In this document: positions 1 to 7,381 of the stretch, piece after piece
How positions within the stretch are numbered: the first letter of the stretch is position 1
Layout of the letters: each line of letters opens with the position of its first letter
Source: Streptomyces sp. RFCAC02
GTDB lineage: Bacteria > Actinomycetota > Actinomycetes > Streptomycetales > Streptomycetaceae
Length of the DNA: 64,000 nucleotides
Assembly (NCBI RefSeq): GCF_004193175.1
Contig: NZ_SAUH01000001.1
Location: 2,521,501 to 2,585,500 of the forward strand
Direction: 5' to 3'
Made by a program: the position numbers and the translations under genes
The notes under the pieces: model-generated
Told to the model about the DNA's origin: nothing
What the model saw: the letters and a program-made list of their open reading frames with translations, nothing else
Databases searched by the model: none

Positions 1-245
1 ACCTCCGGCACCGACAGGTCGCGCGCCACGACGCGGCGGACGGCGGCGAGGTCGACGCCGAGGTCGCGCAGCGTGCGGACGAGCGCGAGCCGGGCGAGCG
101 CGGCCGTGTCGTACAGCCGGTGGCCGGCGGGGGTGCGGTCGGTCGGCGGAACCAGTCCCTCGTCGGACCAGAACCGGATCGTCCGCACGGGCAGGCCGGT
201 GCGGCGGGACAGGTCGCCGATGGTGAGGAGCGGTTCGCCGGTCAT
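1..245 (-). CDS. MerR-family transcriptional regulator, 3' end cut by window edge
   Basis: The first 81 residues of a MerR-type regulator are visible; the rest lies outside the window. The N-terminus shows the winged-helix pattern LTIGDLSRRTGLPVRTIRFW followed by DEGLVPP and GHRLYD, which is the DNA-binding domain that recognises spaced palindromes in promoters with long spacers. The ATG at 243-245 is chosen because it begins the conserved domain and sits about 7 nt after a plausible -10, so the mRNA is probably leaderless. A perfect 19-bp palindrome lies just upstream, between this gene and the divergent sensor kinase, suggesting autoregulation. The effector-binding domain is not visible, so the inducer is unknown. 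Confidence 0.9.
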   Translation of the reverse strand, partial: MTGEPLLTIGDLSRRTGLPVRTIRFWSDEGLVPPTDRTPAGHRLYDTAALARLALVRTLRDLGVDLAAVRRVVARDLSVPE

Positions 246-252
246 GCCGTAC

Positions 253-283
253 AGCCTGCGGTCTCCAGCGGCTGGAGACTCAA
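253..283 (-). promoter_or_regulatory. Putative merR promoter with 19-bp spacer
   Basis: On the minus strand TTGAGT (283-278) and CAGGCT (258-253) are separated by 19 bp, the overlong spacer typical of MerR-activated promoters. The spacer carries the 19-bp palindrome. The start ATG lies about 7 nt beyond the -10, which implies a leaderless transcript. The -10 match is weak, so this is an inference from spacing and context. Confidence 0.45.
261..279. promoter_or_regulatory. MerR-type operator palindrome
   Basis: GTCTCCAGCGGCTGGAGAC is a perfect 9-1-9 inverted repeat between the divergent merR and sensor kinase genes. Its CTCCAG...CTGGAG arms match the general form of MerR-family operators, and it lies within the 19-bp spacer of the proposed merR promoter. 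It is about 25 bp upstream of the kinase -10, so it could affect both genes. Confidence 0.7.
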
Positions 284-303
284 GCCCGCCACGAACCCGC
301 CGG

Positions 304-309
304 TACGCT
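304..309 (+). promoter_or_regulatory. -10 hexamer for leaderless sensor kinase mRNA
   Basis: TACGCT lies 6 nt before the ATG at 316 and there is no Shine-Dalgarno sequence, the arrangement of leaderless Streptomyces genes. The same hexamer and spacing precede the response regulator at 5000. No clear -35 is seen. Confidence 0.5.
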
Positions 310-315
310 CGTCAC

Positions 316-1887
316 ATGAACGCGACGGACGACAGCACCGGCGCGGCGGCGAACGGGTTCTCCGGCCGGCGGCCCGGACTCCTGGCGGAGGCCGGGCTGT
401 GGGTCCTGGCCCTCTGCGGCGTCCTGAGCGTCAACGCCGAAGGCATACCCAGCGCCAACCACGGTCTCGCCCTCACGGGCATCATCGTGGCAACGGGCGC
501 GGTCCACCGATTCCTGCCCCCGGCCGCCCTGGTCATCGCGGTGTCATCCGCCGCCTGGGACGACCGCTGCTACGCCGCCGTCGCCCTCATCGCATTCCTG
601 GCCGGCCGCTACCCGACCCGACGCCCCCGTACGCCCGGCTGGGTCGCCTGCGCCGTACTGCCGTCCTGCGCGATGCCACTGCTGGGCGATGACCCGGTAC
701 GCGAACTGGCCCTCGTCCCCCTCGAACTCCTGATCCTCGCCCTCCTCCCCTGGCTCGTCGGCCGCTACACGTACCAGCGCCTCGCCCTCGACGAGGCCGG
801 CTGGCGGCGCGCCCGCCGCCTCGAACACGAGGCCGCTCTCGTCGCCGAGCAGACCCGGCTGCGGGAACGCGCCCGCATCGCCCAGGACATGCACGACTCC
901 CTCGGCCACGACCTCGGCCTCCTCGCCGTCCGCGCCGCCGTCCTGGAGATGACGCCCGACCTCGACCCCCGCGTCCGCGCCCAGGCCGCCGAACTCCGCG
1001 CCGGCGCCGGTGCCGCCACCGAACGCCTCCACGAGATCATCGGCGTCCTGCGCGACGACCCCGCCGCCCCCGTCACCCCGGCCGTCGAGACACCCGGGCA
1101 GATCGCCGACCGCTGCCGCGCCTCCGGCATGACGGTCACCCTCGACACCACCGGCACCGCGCCGGACGACCTGTCGCCCATGACGGCCCACGCGCTGCAC
1201 CGCCTCGTGCAGGAGGCCCTGACCAACGCAGCCAAGCACGCCCCGGGCGCGCCGGTCCGCGTCACCGTCCACCACGGCGACGGCGTCACGACCGCGCGCG
1301 TCACGAACGACCCGCCGCCGGCCCCCGCCACCGCCGCCCGCGCCCCGGGCAGCGGCCACGGCCTGACCGGCCTGCGGGAGCGCGTACGCCTCCTCGGCGG
1401 CACCCTGGACACCGGCCCGACGGACGACGGCGGCTACCGGGTCGCCGCCGACCTGCCGCACCGCCCCACCTCCCCCGCCGACCGCGACCCGGCACCGTCC
1501 GGCGACCACTCCGAGACCCTGGTCATCGGCCGCAGGACCCTGCGCCGCGGCTTCGCCAAGGCCGTCGGCATCACGGTGGGCGGGGTGGCGCTGGCGGGTT
1601 CGGTGTACGTGGCCGTCGCGGGCGTACCGGCACTCGACGCGGAGACGTACGACGCCCTGGAGATCGGCGACTCCCGCACGGTGATCGACCGCAGCCTCCC
1701 GGGCGGCGAGTTCGCCCAGCGCCCCGACGACGAACCGGCACCCCCGCCGGGCTCGACCTGCCAGTACTACGCGGCGAGCGAGAGATTCTCCCCGACCCAC
1801 GTCTACCGCCTGTGCTTCCGCGACGACCACCTGGTGTCGAAGGACAGACTGCTCCTGGACACACCGACCGACGACACCTCCGACTGA
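316..1887 (+). CDS. Membrane sensor histidine kinase with extra C-terminal exported domain
   Basis: A 523-residue two-component sensor kinase of the NarX/DesK (HisKA_3) type. Several hydrophobic segments span roughly residues 22-150. A coiled linker follows, then the dimerisation motif RIAQDMHDSLGHDL with His193 as the likely phosphoacceptor. The ATPase domain shows the N box QEALTNAAKHA (about 299-309) and the G box SGHGLTGLRERV (about 346-357). Unusually the protein continues past the ATPase domain: a basic stretch, one more transmembrane segment (about 413-437), then about 85 residues with two cysteines ending in YRLCFRDDHLVSK, which resembles small BamE/SmpA-like exported domains. The ATG at 316 is chosen over an upstream frame-open start because a -10 hexamer sits 6 nt before it and upstream codons overlap merR. 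The NarL-type regulator 3.1 kb downstream is the probable partner. Confidence 0.85.
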   Translation: MNATDDSTGAAANGFSGRRPGLLAEAGLWVLALCGVLSVNAEGIPSANHGLALTGIIVATGAVHRFLPPAALVIAVSSAAWDDRCYAAVALIAFLAGRYPTRRPRTPGWVACAVLPSCAMPLLGDDPVRELALVPLELLILALLPWLVGRYTYQRLALDEAGWRRARRLEHEAALVAEQTRLRERARIAQDMHDSLGHDLGLLAVRAAVLEMTPDLDPRVRAQAAELRAGAGAATERLHEIIGVLRDDPAAPVTPAVETPGQIADRCRASGMTVTLDTTGTAPDDLSPMTAHALHRLVQEALTNAAKHAPGAPVRVTVHHGDGVTTARVTNDPPPAPATAARAPGSGHGLTGLRERVRLLGGTLDTGPTDDGGYRVAADLPHRPTSPADRDPAPSGDHSETLVIGRRTLRRGFAKAVGITVGGVALAGSVYVAVAGVPALDAETYDALEIGDSRTVIDRSLPGGEFAQRPDDEPAPPPGSTCQYYAASERFSPTHVYRLCFRDDHLVSKDRLLLDTPTDDTSD

Positions 1888-2021
1888 CCTCGCGCACAAG
1901 GCCCCGAAGAGCACGGATCGCGCGGCGGTCCGCGCAAGTTCGTGCAATCCACTGGCAGGGGCCAACGGATGCAGTGCACGCTCCCCCACGTCGGCGTTTC
2001 CGTGAGAAACCGGAGGACCCC

Positions 2022-2243
2022 ATGGCCCTGCGTAGGTTGGGCAAAGACCCCGAGAGCCCGAACAACGGCTCTCCGACTGTGTACTTGGACGACGAGACCG
2101 GGAACTACATTCTGCAGGGCTGGCGGGTCACCGATCACGAACGACTGGCGGAGATGGACATTCCACCGCATGAGACCGTGATCGAGTTCCCGCCCCGCAT
2201 GATGCAGTTTTTCCCGGAGGTGCAGGGCACCAGTGAGCATTAG
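2022..2243 (+). CDS. Small hypothetical protein of the DUF6879/XRE cassette
   Basis: A 73-residue acidic protein of unknown function. GGAGG at 2012-2016 precedes the ATG. The sequence contains TVYLDDETGNYILQGWRV and ends near PPRMMQFF, a type often seen in Streptomyces just upstream of DUF6879 and XRE/DUF5753 genes; this association is from memory of the family. It overlaps the next gene by 11 nt, so the two are probably translationally coupled. There is no signal peptide or membrane segment. Confidence 0.8.
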   Translation: MALRRLGKDPESPNNGSPTVYLDDETGNYILQGWRVTDHERLAEMDIPPHETVIEFPPRMMQFFPEVQGTSEH

Positions 2244-2736
2244 GTTCGAAGAACTGTTCCGCTCGGCGCGGAGCAGCGCGTACCACCTGGAGATGCGCGA
2301 CGGCTACGAGGAGGACGATGCCTTCGCCGCGTGGCAGGCGGGCGATCGATTCGATCCGGCCGAGCGCTGGCCGTGGTGGATCGATCTGGTGTCATCCGCC
2401 GTCTCACGGGGCGTCGAGGTCCGCCGTGCCCGGGTCGTCTCCGAGCCGGTGAGCGCCTACATCCGCTACGAGTACGACCTGACGACCGGGCACAACATCA
2501 AAGCGGGCGAACAGGTGCGCTGGCTGCCCCGCCGACAGGCGAACGCGCTCCTGCTGCCGGGAAACGACCTGTGGCTGTTCGACCGCTCAACGGTGCTGTT
2601 CAACCACTTCGACGGCGACGGCCGGATGACCGGCGAAGAGCTGGTGACAGCCCCGGAAGTCGTCTCCGGATGTGCCACGGCGTTCGACACACTGTGGGAA
2701 GCCGCGATCCCGCACGAGGAGTACAGAGCCGCCTGA
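2233..2736 (+). CDS. DUF6879 family protein
   Basis: A 167-residue protein starting at GTG 2233, with a GGAGG-like site in the end of the preceding gene. It shows the DUF6879 pattern: an N-terminal FEELFRSARSSAYHLEMRD segment, then EVRRARVVSEPVSAYIRYE, WLPRR and a late ND.WLFD motif followed by FNHFDGDG. The family is common in Streptomyces beside Scr1-type XRE regulators, and its biochemical role is not established. The cassette arrangement suggests it acts with the downstream regulator, possibly as the effector half of a toxin-antitoxin-like pair. That role is inference. Confidence 0.8.
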   Translation: MSIRFEELFRSARSSAYHLEMRDGYEEDDAFAAWQAGDRFDPAERWPWWIDLVSSAVSRGVEVRRARVVSEPVSAYIRYEYDLTTGHNIKAGEQVRWLPRRQANALLLPGNDLWLFDRSTVLFNHFDGDGRMTGEELVTAPEVVSGCATAFDTLWEAAIPHEEYRAA

Positions 2737-2758
2737 CCAGCACGACACCAGACCGAAC

Positions 2759-3604
2759 ATGCCTTCTTCATCCAGCGTCCAGCAAGCCCGGGAAGCCCTC
2801 GGGACGCGTCTGCGCGACATGCGGAGGGATGCCGGGTTCACCGGGAGGGAGCTGGCTCATCGAGCCGGCTGGCATCCGAGCAAATGCAGCCGGCTGGAAC
2901 ACGGACGCACCGCCCCGTCGGATAGCGACCTGCGGCTATGGGCACGGTTGTGCGGCGTGCCGGACCAGGCCGCCGACCTGATCGCGACAACCCGGGTCAT
3001 CGACGGGGCGTACGTCGAGTGGCGGCGGATGGAGCGTTCCGGACTGAAGCGCGCACAGGAGTCGGTCGTCCCCCTGTGGGAGCGGACGAAGAACTTCCGC
3101 GCGTACTCGTCGTGGCTGATTCCCGGACCGCTTCAAACCCGCGCGTACGTCCATGCCCTTCTGAGGGCCATTCGGGACCGGCGTGCCGTTCCGGACGACG
3201 TGGAAGCGGCCGTGCAGGTCCGCGTCGACAAGCAACGCGTCCTGCACGACGGGCGGCGCAGGTTCGCTGTTGTGCTGGAGGAAAGTGTGCTCCGACACCG
3301 TATCGGTGGAGCGGAAACCATGGCCGGGCAGCTCGCGCACCTCTCGTCGCTCAGTGCACTGCCGAACGTGAGTCTTGGCATCATCCCGCTCGACGCCGAC
3401 CGCTCCGCGCTCTGGCCCGTCGAGGACTTCTGGATCTTCGACGACTCCCAGGTGAACGTGGAACTCGTCTCCGCGTTCCTCACCATCGCACGGCCGAGCG
3501 AGATCCGCGCGTACTCCCAGGCATTCAAGGGCCTCGTCGAATCGGCCGTGCACGGCGCGGACGCGCGGACACTGATCGCGAGGGCGATTGACTCTCTTGA
3601 GTGA
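2759..3604 (+). CDS. XRE-family regulator with DUF5753 domain (Scr1-type)
   Basis: A 281-residue DNA-binding protein. Residues about 10-65 form an XRE helix-turn-helix (GTRLRDMRRDAGFTGRELAH, then KCSRLEHGRTAPS). Residues about 100-275 match DUF5753, the domain of Scr1 family antitoxin-like regulators, with the typical PGPLQTRAY and LEESVLRHRIGG motifs. The ATG at 2759 is 22 nt after the DUF6879 stop, and the residues before the HTH (SSSVQQAREALG) fit the family start. It likely controls the cassette. No DUF397 gene follows, unlike many relatives; DUF6879 and the small protein take that place. Confidence 0.88.
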   Translation: MPSSSSVQQAREALGTRLRDMRRDAGFTGRELAHRAGWHPSKCSRLEHGRTAPSDSDLRLWARLCGVPDQAADLIATTRVIDGAYVEWRRMERSGLKRAQESVVPLWERTKNFRAYSSWLIPGPLQTRAYVHALLRAIRDRRAVPDDVEAAVQVRVDKQRVLHDGRRRFAVVLEESVLRHRIGGAETMAGQLAHLSSLSALPNVSLGIIPLDADRSALWPVEDFWIFDDSQVNVELVSAFLTIARPSEIRAYSQAFKGLVESAVHGADARTLIARAIDSLE

Positions 3605-3737
3605 TGACGCGTCCGATCGGGCACGGTCGATCATGCACCGGCCCATGCTTGCCTCGCCTTGTGCCCACACACCGAACCGCCGGACGACACCCCGTCGCCG
3701 AAGGCGGTCCACCCAGATGAGACGGAGAACACCGCAA

Positions 3738-5003
3738 GTGAACGTGCGGAACGATCGCACGGACTGCGTCGGCCCCCGGGCGGAGCTGACGCGGCTCCTT
3801 CTCGACTCCGGCGCGCTGACCGCCGATTGGGCGCCCGCGTTCGAGGCGGTGCCCCGTGCCGCCTTCCTGCCCGACCTCATGTGGCCCTATGACATGGCCA
3901 CACGCGCCAGCCGCGCGGTGGACCGCCGGACCGACCCCGCCACGTGGGAGCGGTACGCGTACGCCGATGTCCCGGTCACCACCCAGTGGGACGACGGACA
4001 GCACGCCGGCGAGGCCCCGGGCCGGCTGCCGACCAGCTCGGCGAGCATGCCGTCCGTCGTCACGCGCATGCTGGCCGACCTCGACGTGTTCCCGGGCGCG
4101 CGCGTGCTGGAGATCGGCGGCGGCACAGGCTGGAACGCCGCGCTCCTGGCGGCCCGCCTCGGCGACCGCCGGGTCGTCACGGTCGAGATCGACCCGGCCG
4201 TCGCGGCACGCGCGCGCACGGCGCTCCGCGAGGCCGGCGCGAGCCCGCACGTCGTGTGCGGCGACGGTCGGGACGGGTACGCGGACGGGGCGCCATACGA
4301 CCGCCTGATCGCCACGGTCGGCGTCCGGGACGTCCCCCCTGCATGGCTGCGGCAGACCCGCCCCGGCGGGCTGATCGTGGCCCCGTGGGGCACGCACTAC
4401 TCGAACGAGGACGCCCTCCTGCGCCTGACCGTGGCCGAGGACGGCAGCGCGAGCGGCCCGTTCCTGCGCCCGCTGGAGTTCATGAAGCTCCGCGCCCAGC
4501 GGCTCGACTGGGACCGCTTCCGCGACCATGTCGGCCCGTACCCGGGGGACGCCGCCGAGTCCGCCACGACGGTGCCGCTGGCCGACCTGGGCGAGGACCG
4601 GCGCTTCGGCGGCCCGTCGTTCGTCCTCGGACTCTGCGTGCCGCACTGCGCCCACCTGCTGGACGCCGGCGACGAGGCGTCCACGCTGTGGTTCTTCGAC
4701 ATGACCGAGGGGTCACGCTGCTGGGCGTCGGTCACCTTCAGGCACGGCGAACCCACGGCGACCGTACGCCAGTCCGGCCCGCGCGCGCTGTGGGACGAGG
4801 TGTCCGGGGCGCTGGAATGGTGGCAGGGTCAGGGTTCCCCGGCCATCGACTGCTTCGGCCTCACGGTGACCCCGGACGGCACACAACACCCCTGGCTTGC
4901 AGACGCGGACCACCCGCTCCCCTCGTTCTCCGGGTGGACGGCCCCGGCCGGCGAGGCACCGGGCGGGGAGCCGTCCACCGCCCCCCGTACGCTGGCACCG
5001 TGA
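3738..5003 (+). CDS. PCMT-like SAM-dependent methyltransferase
   Basis: About 421 residues with a class I SAM-binding core: motif I VLEIGGGTGWNAALLA at about 123-138, an acidic VTVEIDP strand end, and GDGRDGYADGAPYDRLIATVG. The N-terminal part (LLLDSGAL...AFEAVPRAAFLP) matches the isoaspartyl-methyltransferase fold seen in maturation enzymes of ATP-grasp-modified and FxLD-type peptides. About 170 extra C-terminal residues are also typical of that group. GTG 3738 is preferred because GGAG sits about 10 nt upstream; ATG 3717 is the alternative. Its stop overlaps the start of the response regulator (GTGA). No precursor peptide or ATP-grasp gene is visible, so the substrate is unknown. Confidence 0.8.
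   Translation: MNVRNDRTDCVGPRAELTRLLLDSGALTADWAPAFEAVPRAAFLPDLMWPYDMATRASRAVDRRTDPATWERYAYADVPVTTQWDDGQHAGEAPGRLPTSSASMPSVVTRMLADLDVFPGARVLEIGGGTGWNAALLAARLGDRRVVTVEIDPAVAARARTALREAGASPHVVCGDGRDGYADGAPYDRLIATVGVRDVPPAWLRQTRPGGLIVAPWGTHYSNEDALLRLTVAEDGSASGPFLRPLEFMKLRAQRLDWDRFRDHVGPYPGDAAESATTVPLADLGEDRRFGGPSFVLGLCVPHCAHLLDAGDEASTLWFFDMTEGSRCWASVTFRHGEPTATVRQSGPRALWDEVSGALEWWQGQGSPAIDCFGLTVTPDGTQHPWLADADHPLPSFSGWTAPAGEAPGGEPSTAPRTLAP
4988..4993 (+). promoter_or_regulatory. -10 hexamer for response regulator
   Basis: TACGCT followed by 6 nt and GTG 5000, inside the last codons of the methyltransferase gene. It is identical in sequence and spacing to the signal before the sensor kinase. This suggests the regulator can be transcribed as a leaderless mRNA independently of the methyltransferase. 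Confidence 0.45.
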
Positions 5004-5704
5004 CTGATACGGACCGACCGGCACGGCGTCTGCGTGTCCTCCTCGCCGAGGACGAGCCGATGATCCGTGCCGGTATCCGCGCCATCCTGGAGATGAGCCC
5101 CGGGTTCGAGGTCGTCGCCGAGGCCGGTGACGGCCGGGAGGCCGTCGAACTGGCGCTGCGGCACCGGCCCGACGTCGCCGTCCTCGACATCCGCATGCCC
5201 CGGCTCGACGGCCTCGCCGCCACCGAGGAGCTGCGGCGCGCCCTGCCCGGGACGGCCGTCGTCATCCTGACGACCTTCGGCGAGGACGAGTACATCGTGC
5301 GCGCCCTCGACGGCGGCGCGACCGGCTTCCTGCTCAAGTCCGGTGACCCGCGCGACCTCCTCACCGGCATCCGGGCGGCGGCGGACGGCGCCGCGTACCT
5401 CTCGCCGCGCGTCGCGCGCCGCGTCATCGCCCGGCTCGGGCAGGACACCCGGCAGCGCGGCACCAGCACGGCCGGCGAGCAGGTCGCACGGCTGACCGCG
5501 CGGGAACGCGACGTCCTCGCCCTCGTCGGCGCCGGCCTGTCCAACGCCGAGATCGCCCGCCGCCTGCACCTCGTCGAGGGCACGGTGAAGGCCCACATGA
5601 CCGCGATCTTCACGAGCCTCGGCGTACGCAACCGCGTCCAGGCCGCCGTCCTGGCACACAAGGCCGACATCGTGGACGAGGACCGCGAACCCACCACCCA
5701 CTGA
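5000..5704 (+). CDS. NarL/FixJ-family response regulator
   Basis: A 234-residue two-component regulator. The receiver domain (residues 11-130) has the acidic pocket AEDEP, the phosphoacceptor Asp63 in VLDIRMPRLDG, the conserved Thr in ILTTF and Lys in FLLKSGDP. The C-terminal LuxR-type helix-turn-helix shows LTARERDVLALVGAGLSNAE and VEGTVKAHM. GTG 5000 overlaps the methyltransferase stop by 4 nt. No kinase is adjacent; the HisKA_3 kinase at 316-1887 is of the matching class and has the same promoter signal, so the two probably form one system separated by a cassette. Confidence 0.92.
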   Translation: MTDTDRPARRLRVLLAEDEPMIRAGIRAILEMSPGFEVVAEAGDGREAVELALRHRPDVAVLDIRMPRLDGLAATEELRRALPGTAVVILTTFGEDEYIVRALDGGATGFLLKSGDPRDLLTGIRAAADGAAYLSPRVARRVIARLGQDTRQRGTSTAGEQVARLTARERDVLALVGAGLSNAEIARRLHLVEGTVKAHMTAIFTSLGVRNRVQAAVLAHKADIVDEDREPTTH

Positions 5705-5718
5705 GGACGGAGCGCGCC

Positions 5719-6675
5719 ATGCCGGCATCGGGACGGCGCTGGTACCGGGGCGACTGCCACGTGCACTCGGTCCACTCCGACGGTGAACTGACCCCGCAGC
5801 GCCTGCTGGCCGAGGCCCGCGCGGCGCGGCTCGACTTCATCGCCGTCACGGAGCACAACGCCGCCGCCGGCCTCGACGCGTGGCGCACGGCCGACGGCGG
5901 CCCGCTCGTCATCCCCGGCGAGGAGGTCACCACGTCGTCCGGGCACTGGCTGGCGCTCGGGCTCGCAGCGGGGCAGGTCATCGACTGGCGCGGCACGGCG
6001 CACGACGGCACGATCGGCGCGCGACTGGCCGAGGTGCACGGCGTCGGCGGGCTGTGCGTGGCGGCCCACCCGCACGCCCCCTACCCGACCGGCGCGTTCC
6101 GGTACCCGCTCGCCGGCTTCGACGCCGTCGAGGTGTGGAACGGGCCGTGGGCGTCCGGACGACCCTGGCAGGCGGACAACGAGGCGGCCCTCGCCACCTG
6201 GGAACGCGCCCTCGCCACCGACGTCCCCCGGGGGCACTGGCGGCCCGCCATGGGCGACAGCGACGCCCACCTGGCGGGTCAGATCGGCACCCCGCACACC
6301 GTCGTCCTGGCCGACGCGCCGACCCCCGGGGCGCTGCTCGCCGGCCTCGGCGCCGGCCGGAGCTGGATCGCCGCGTCGGCCGCCGTCGGTCTCGCGGTCA
6401 CCGTCTCCGCCGCCGGCCGGACGGCGGGCATCGGTGACCGGCTGACGACCGGCGGCGCACCCGCCACGGCACGCGTCACGGTGCGGGGCGTCCCCGACGG
6501 CACGATCGACTTCCGCACCGAACGCGGCAGCACCCACCGCACGCACATCCCCGGCACGGCCCCGGCCACCGCCGAATGGCACACCACGGCCGCCGAATCG
6601 ACCTTCATCCGCGTCGAAGTCAGGGACAGTGAAGGCCACATGGCGGCACTGAGCAATCCGGTCGTCCTGCGCTGA
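5719..6675 (+). CDS. CehA/McbA-type PHP-domain metallohydrolase
   Basis: A 318-residue PHP-fold hydrolase. Metal-binding motifs are visible in order: DCHVHSVHSDG (about 12-22), TEHNAAAG, the PGEEVT segment, AAHPHAPYP and MGDSDAHL. The family hydrolyses phosphoester or carbamate-like bonds with a di- or trinuclear metal centre; the substrate cannot be told from sequence. The C-terminal 90 residues look like a small beta domain. It follows the response regulator by 14 nt with GAGG upstream, so it may be cotranscribed and regulated by the two-component system. There is no signal peptide, so it is likely cytoplasmic. Confidence 0.85.
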   Translation: MPASGRRWYRGDCHVHSVHSDGELTPQRLLAEARAARLDFIAVTEHNAAAGLDAWRTADGGPLVIPGEEVTTSSGHWLALGLAAGQVIDWRGTAHDGTIGARLAEVHGVGGLCVAAHPHAPYPTGAFRYPLAGFDAVEVWNGPWASGRPWQADNEAALATWERALATDVPRGHWRPAMGDSDAHLAGQIGTPHTVVLADAPTPGALLAGLGAGRSWIAASAAVGLAVTVSAAGRTAGIGDRLTTGGAPATARVTVRGVPDGTIDFRTERGSTHRTHIPGTAPATAEWHTTAAESTFIRVEVRDSEGHMAALSNPVVLR

Positions 6676-6689
6676 CGCCGCGCCGCTCG

Positions 6690-7349
6690 TCAGCCGTGGC
6701 CGGTGAGTGCCACGCGGAAGCCCACGTCGTCCACGCGGAACGCGGGGTGGCTGCGGCGGCGTACGGATGCGCGGCAGCTCCAGTGTTCGTCGAACCAGCC
6801 GCCCCCGCGCAGCACCCTGTACGTCCCGTACACCTCCGGGTCGTACAGGTCCCAGCACCACTCCCACACGTTCCCCAGCATGTCGTGCAGGCCCCACGCG
6901 TTGGGCTGTCTGCCGCCCACCTCGTGCGGACGCCCGTCCGACGTGGCGCGGTACCAGGCGATGTCGTCGAGCGGGCCGTGGCGCGGCCCGGTCGTCCCGG
7001 CGCGGCAGGCGTGTTCCCACTCGGCCTCGGTCGGCAGCCGGTACCCGTCGGCGGCCGTGTCCGGAACGACGTCGTCACCGCCGGACGCGTAGGCGGGCGT
7101 GCGGCCCTCCCGCCGCGACAGGGCGTCGCAGAACGCGACCGCGTCCCGCCACGACACCTCGGCGACGGGCAGCCGCCCCTCGCCCTCCCCAGGCGCGGCG
7201 CCGCCAGTGACCTCCGCGTACAGCGCGCGCGTAACCGGGACCGCCGCGAGCCGGTACGGCGCCACCTCGACGGGCCAGGTACGCCGCGTCCGCCGGTCCG
7301 ACAGCGTGACCCGTCCCGGCGGCACGGCGACCATTCCCTCCATGTCCAT
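6690..7349 (-). CDS. Formylglycine-generating-enzyme-fold (SUMF1) protein
   Basis: A 219-residue protein with the FGE-sulfatase (C-type-lectin-like) fold: RLPTEAEWEHACRAG, MLGNVWEWCWDLYDP and RVLRGGGWFDEHWSCRASVRRR. Canonical FGEs carry two active-site cysteines five residues apart in the last motif; here only the first is present and the second position is Arg, so copper-dependent formylglycine formation as in classical FGE is doubtful. It is also shorter than typical FGEs. No sulfatase gene is nearby. Start ATG 7349 has TAGGAT/GATCAT 6-9 nt upstream and looks nearly leaderless; ATG 7343 is an alternative. Confidence 0.82.
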   Translation of the reverse strand: MDMEGMVAVPPGRVTLSDRRTRRTWPVEVAPYRLAAVPVTRALYAEVTGGAAPGEGEGRLPVAEVSWRDAVAFCDALSRREGRTPAYASGGDDVVPDTAADGYRLPTEAEWEHACRAGTTGPRHGPLDDIAWYRATSDGRPHEVGGRQPNAWGLHDMLGNVWEWCWDLYDPEVYGTYRVLRGGGWFDEHWSCRASVRRRSHPAFRVDDVGFRVALTGHG

Positions 7350-7381
7350 GAACGGATGATCCTACGGCCGGTGTCCCCGCG

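Noticed and set aside
1888..2021. Small gene in the gap after the sensor kinase
   Set aside because: Frames here lack a ribosome site and conserved features; the next supportable start is ATG 2022.
3659..3892. Short frame before the methyltransferase considered as a peptide precursor
   Set aside because: TTG start without ribosome site, Arg/Pro-rich, overlaps the methyltransferase in another frame and lacks any leader/core pattern.
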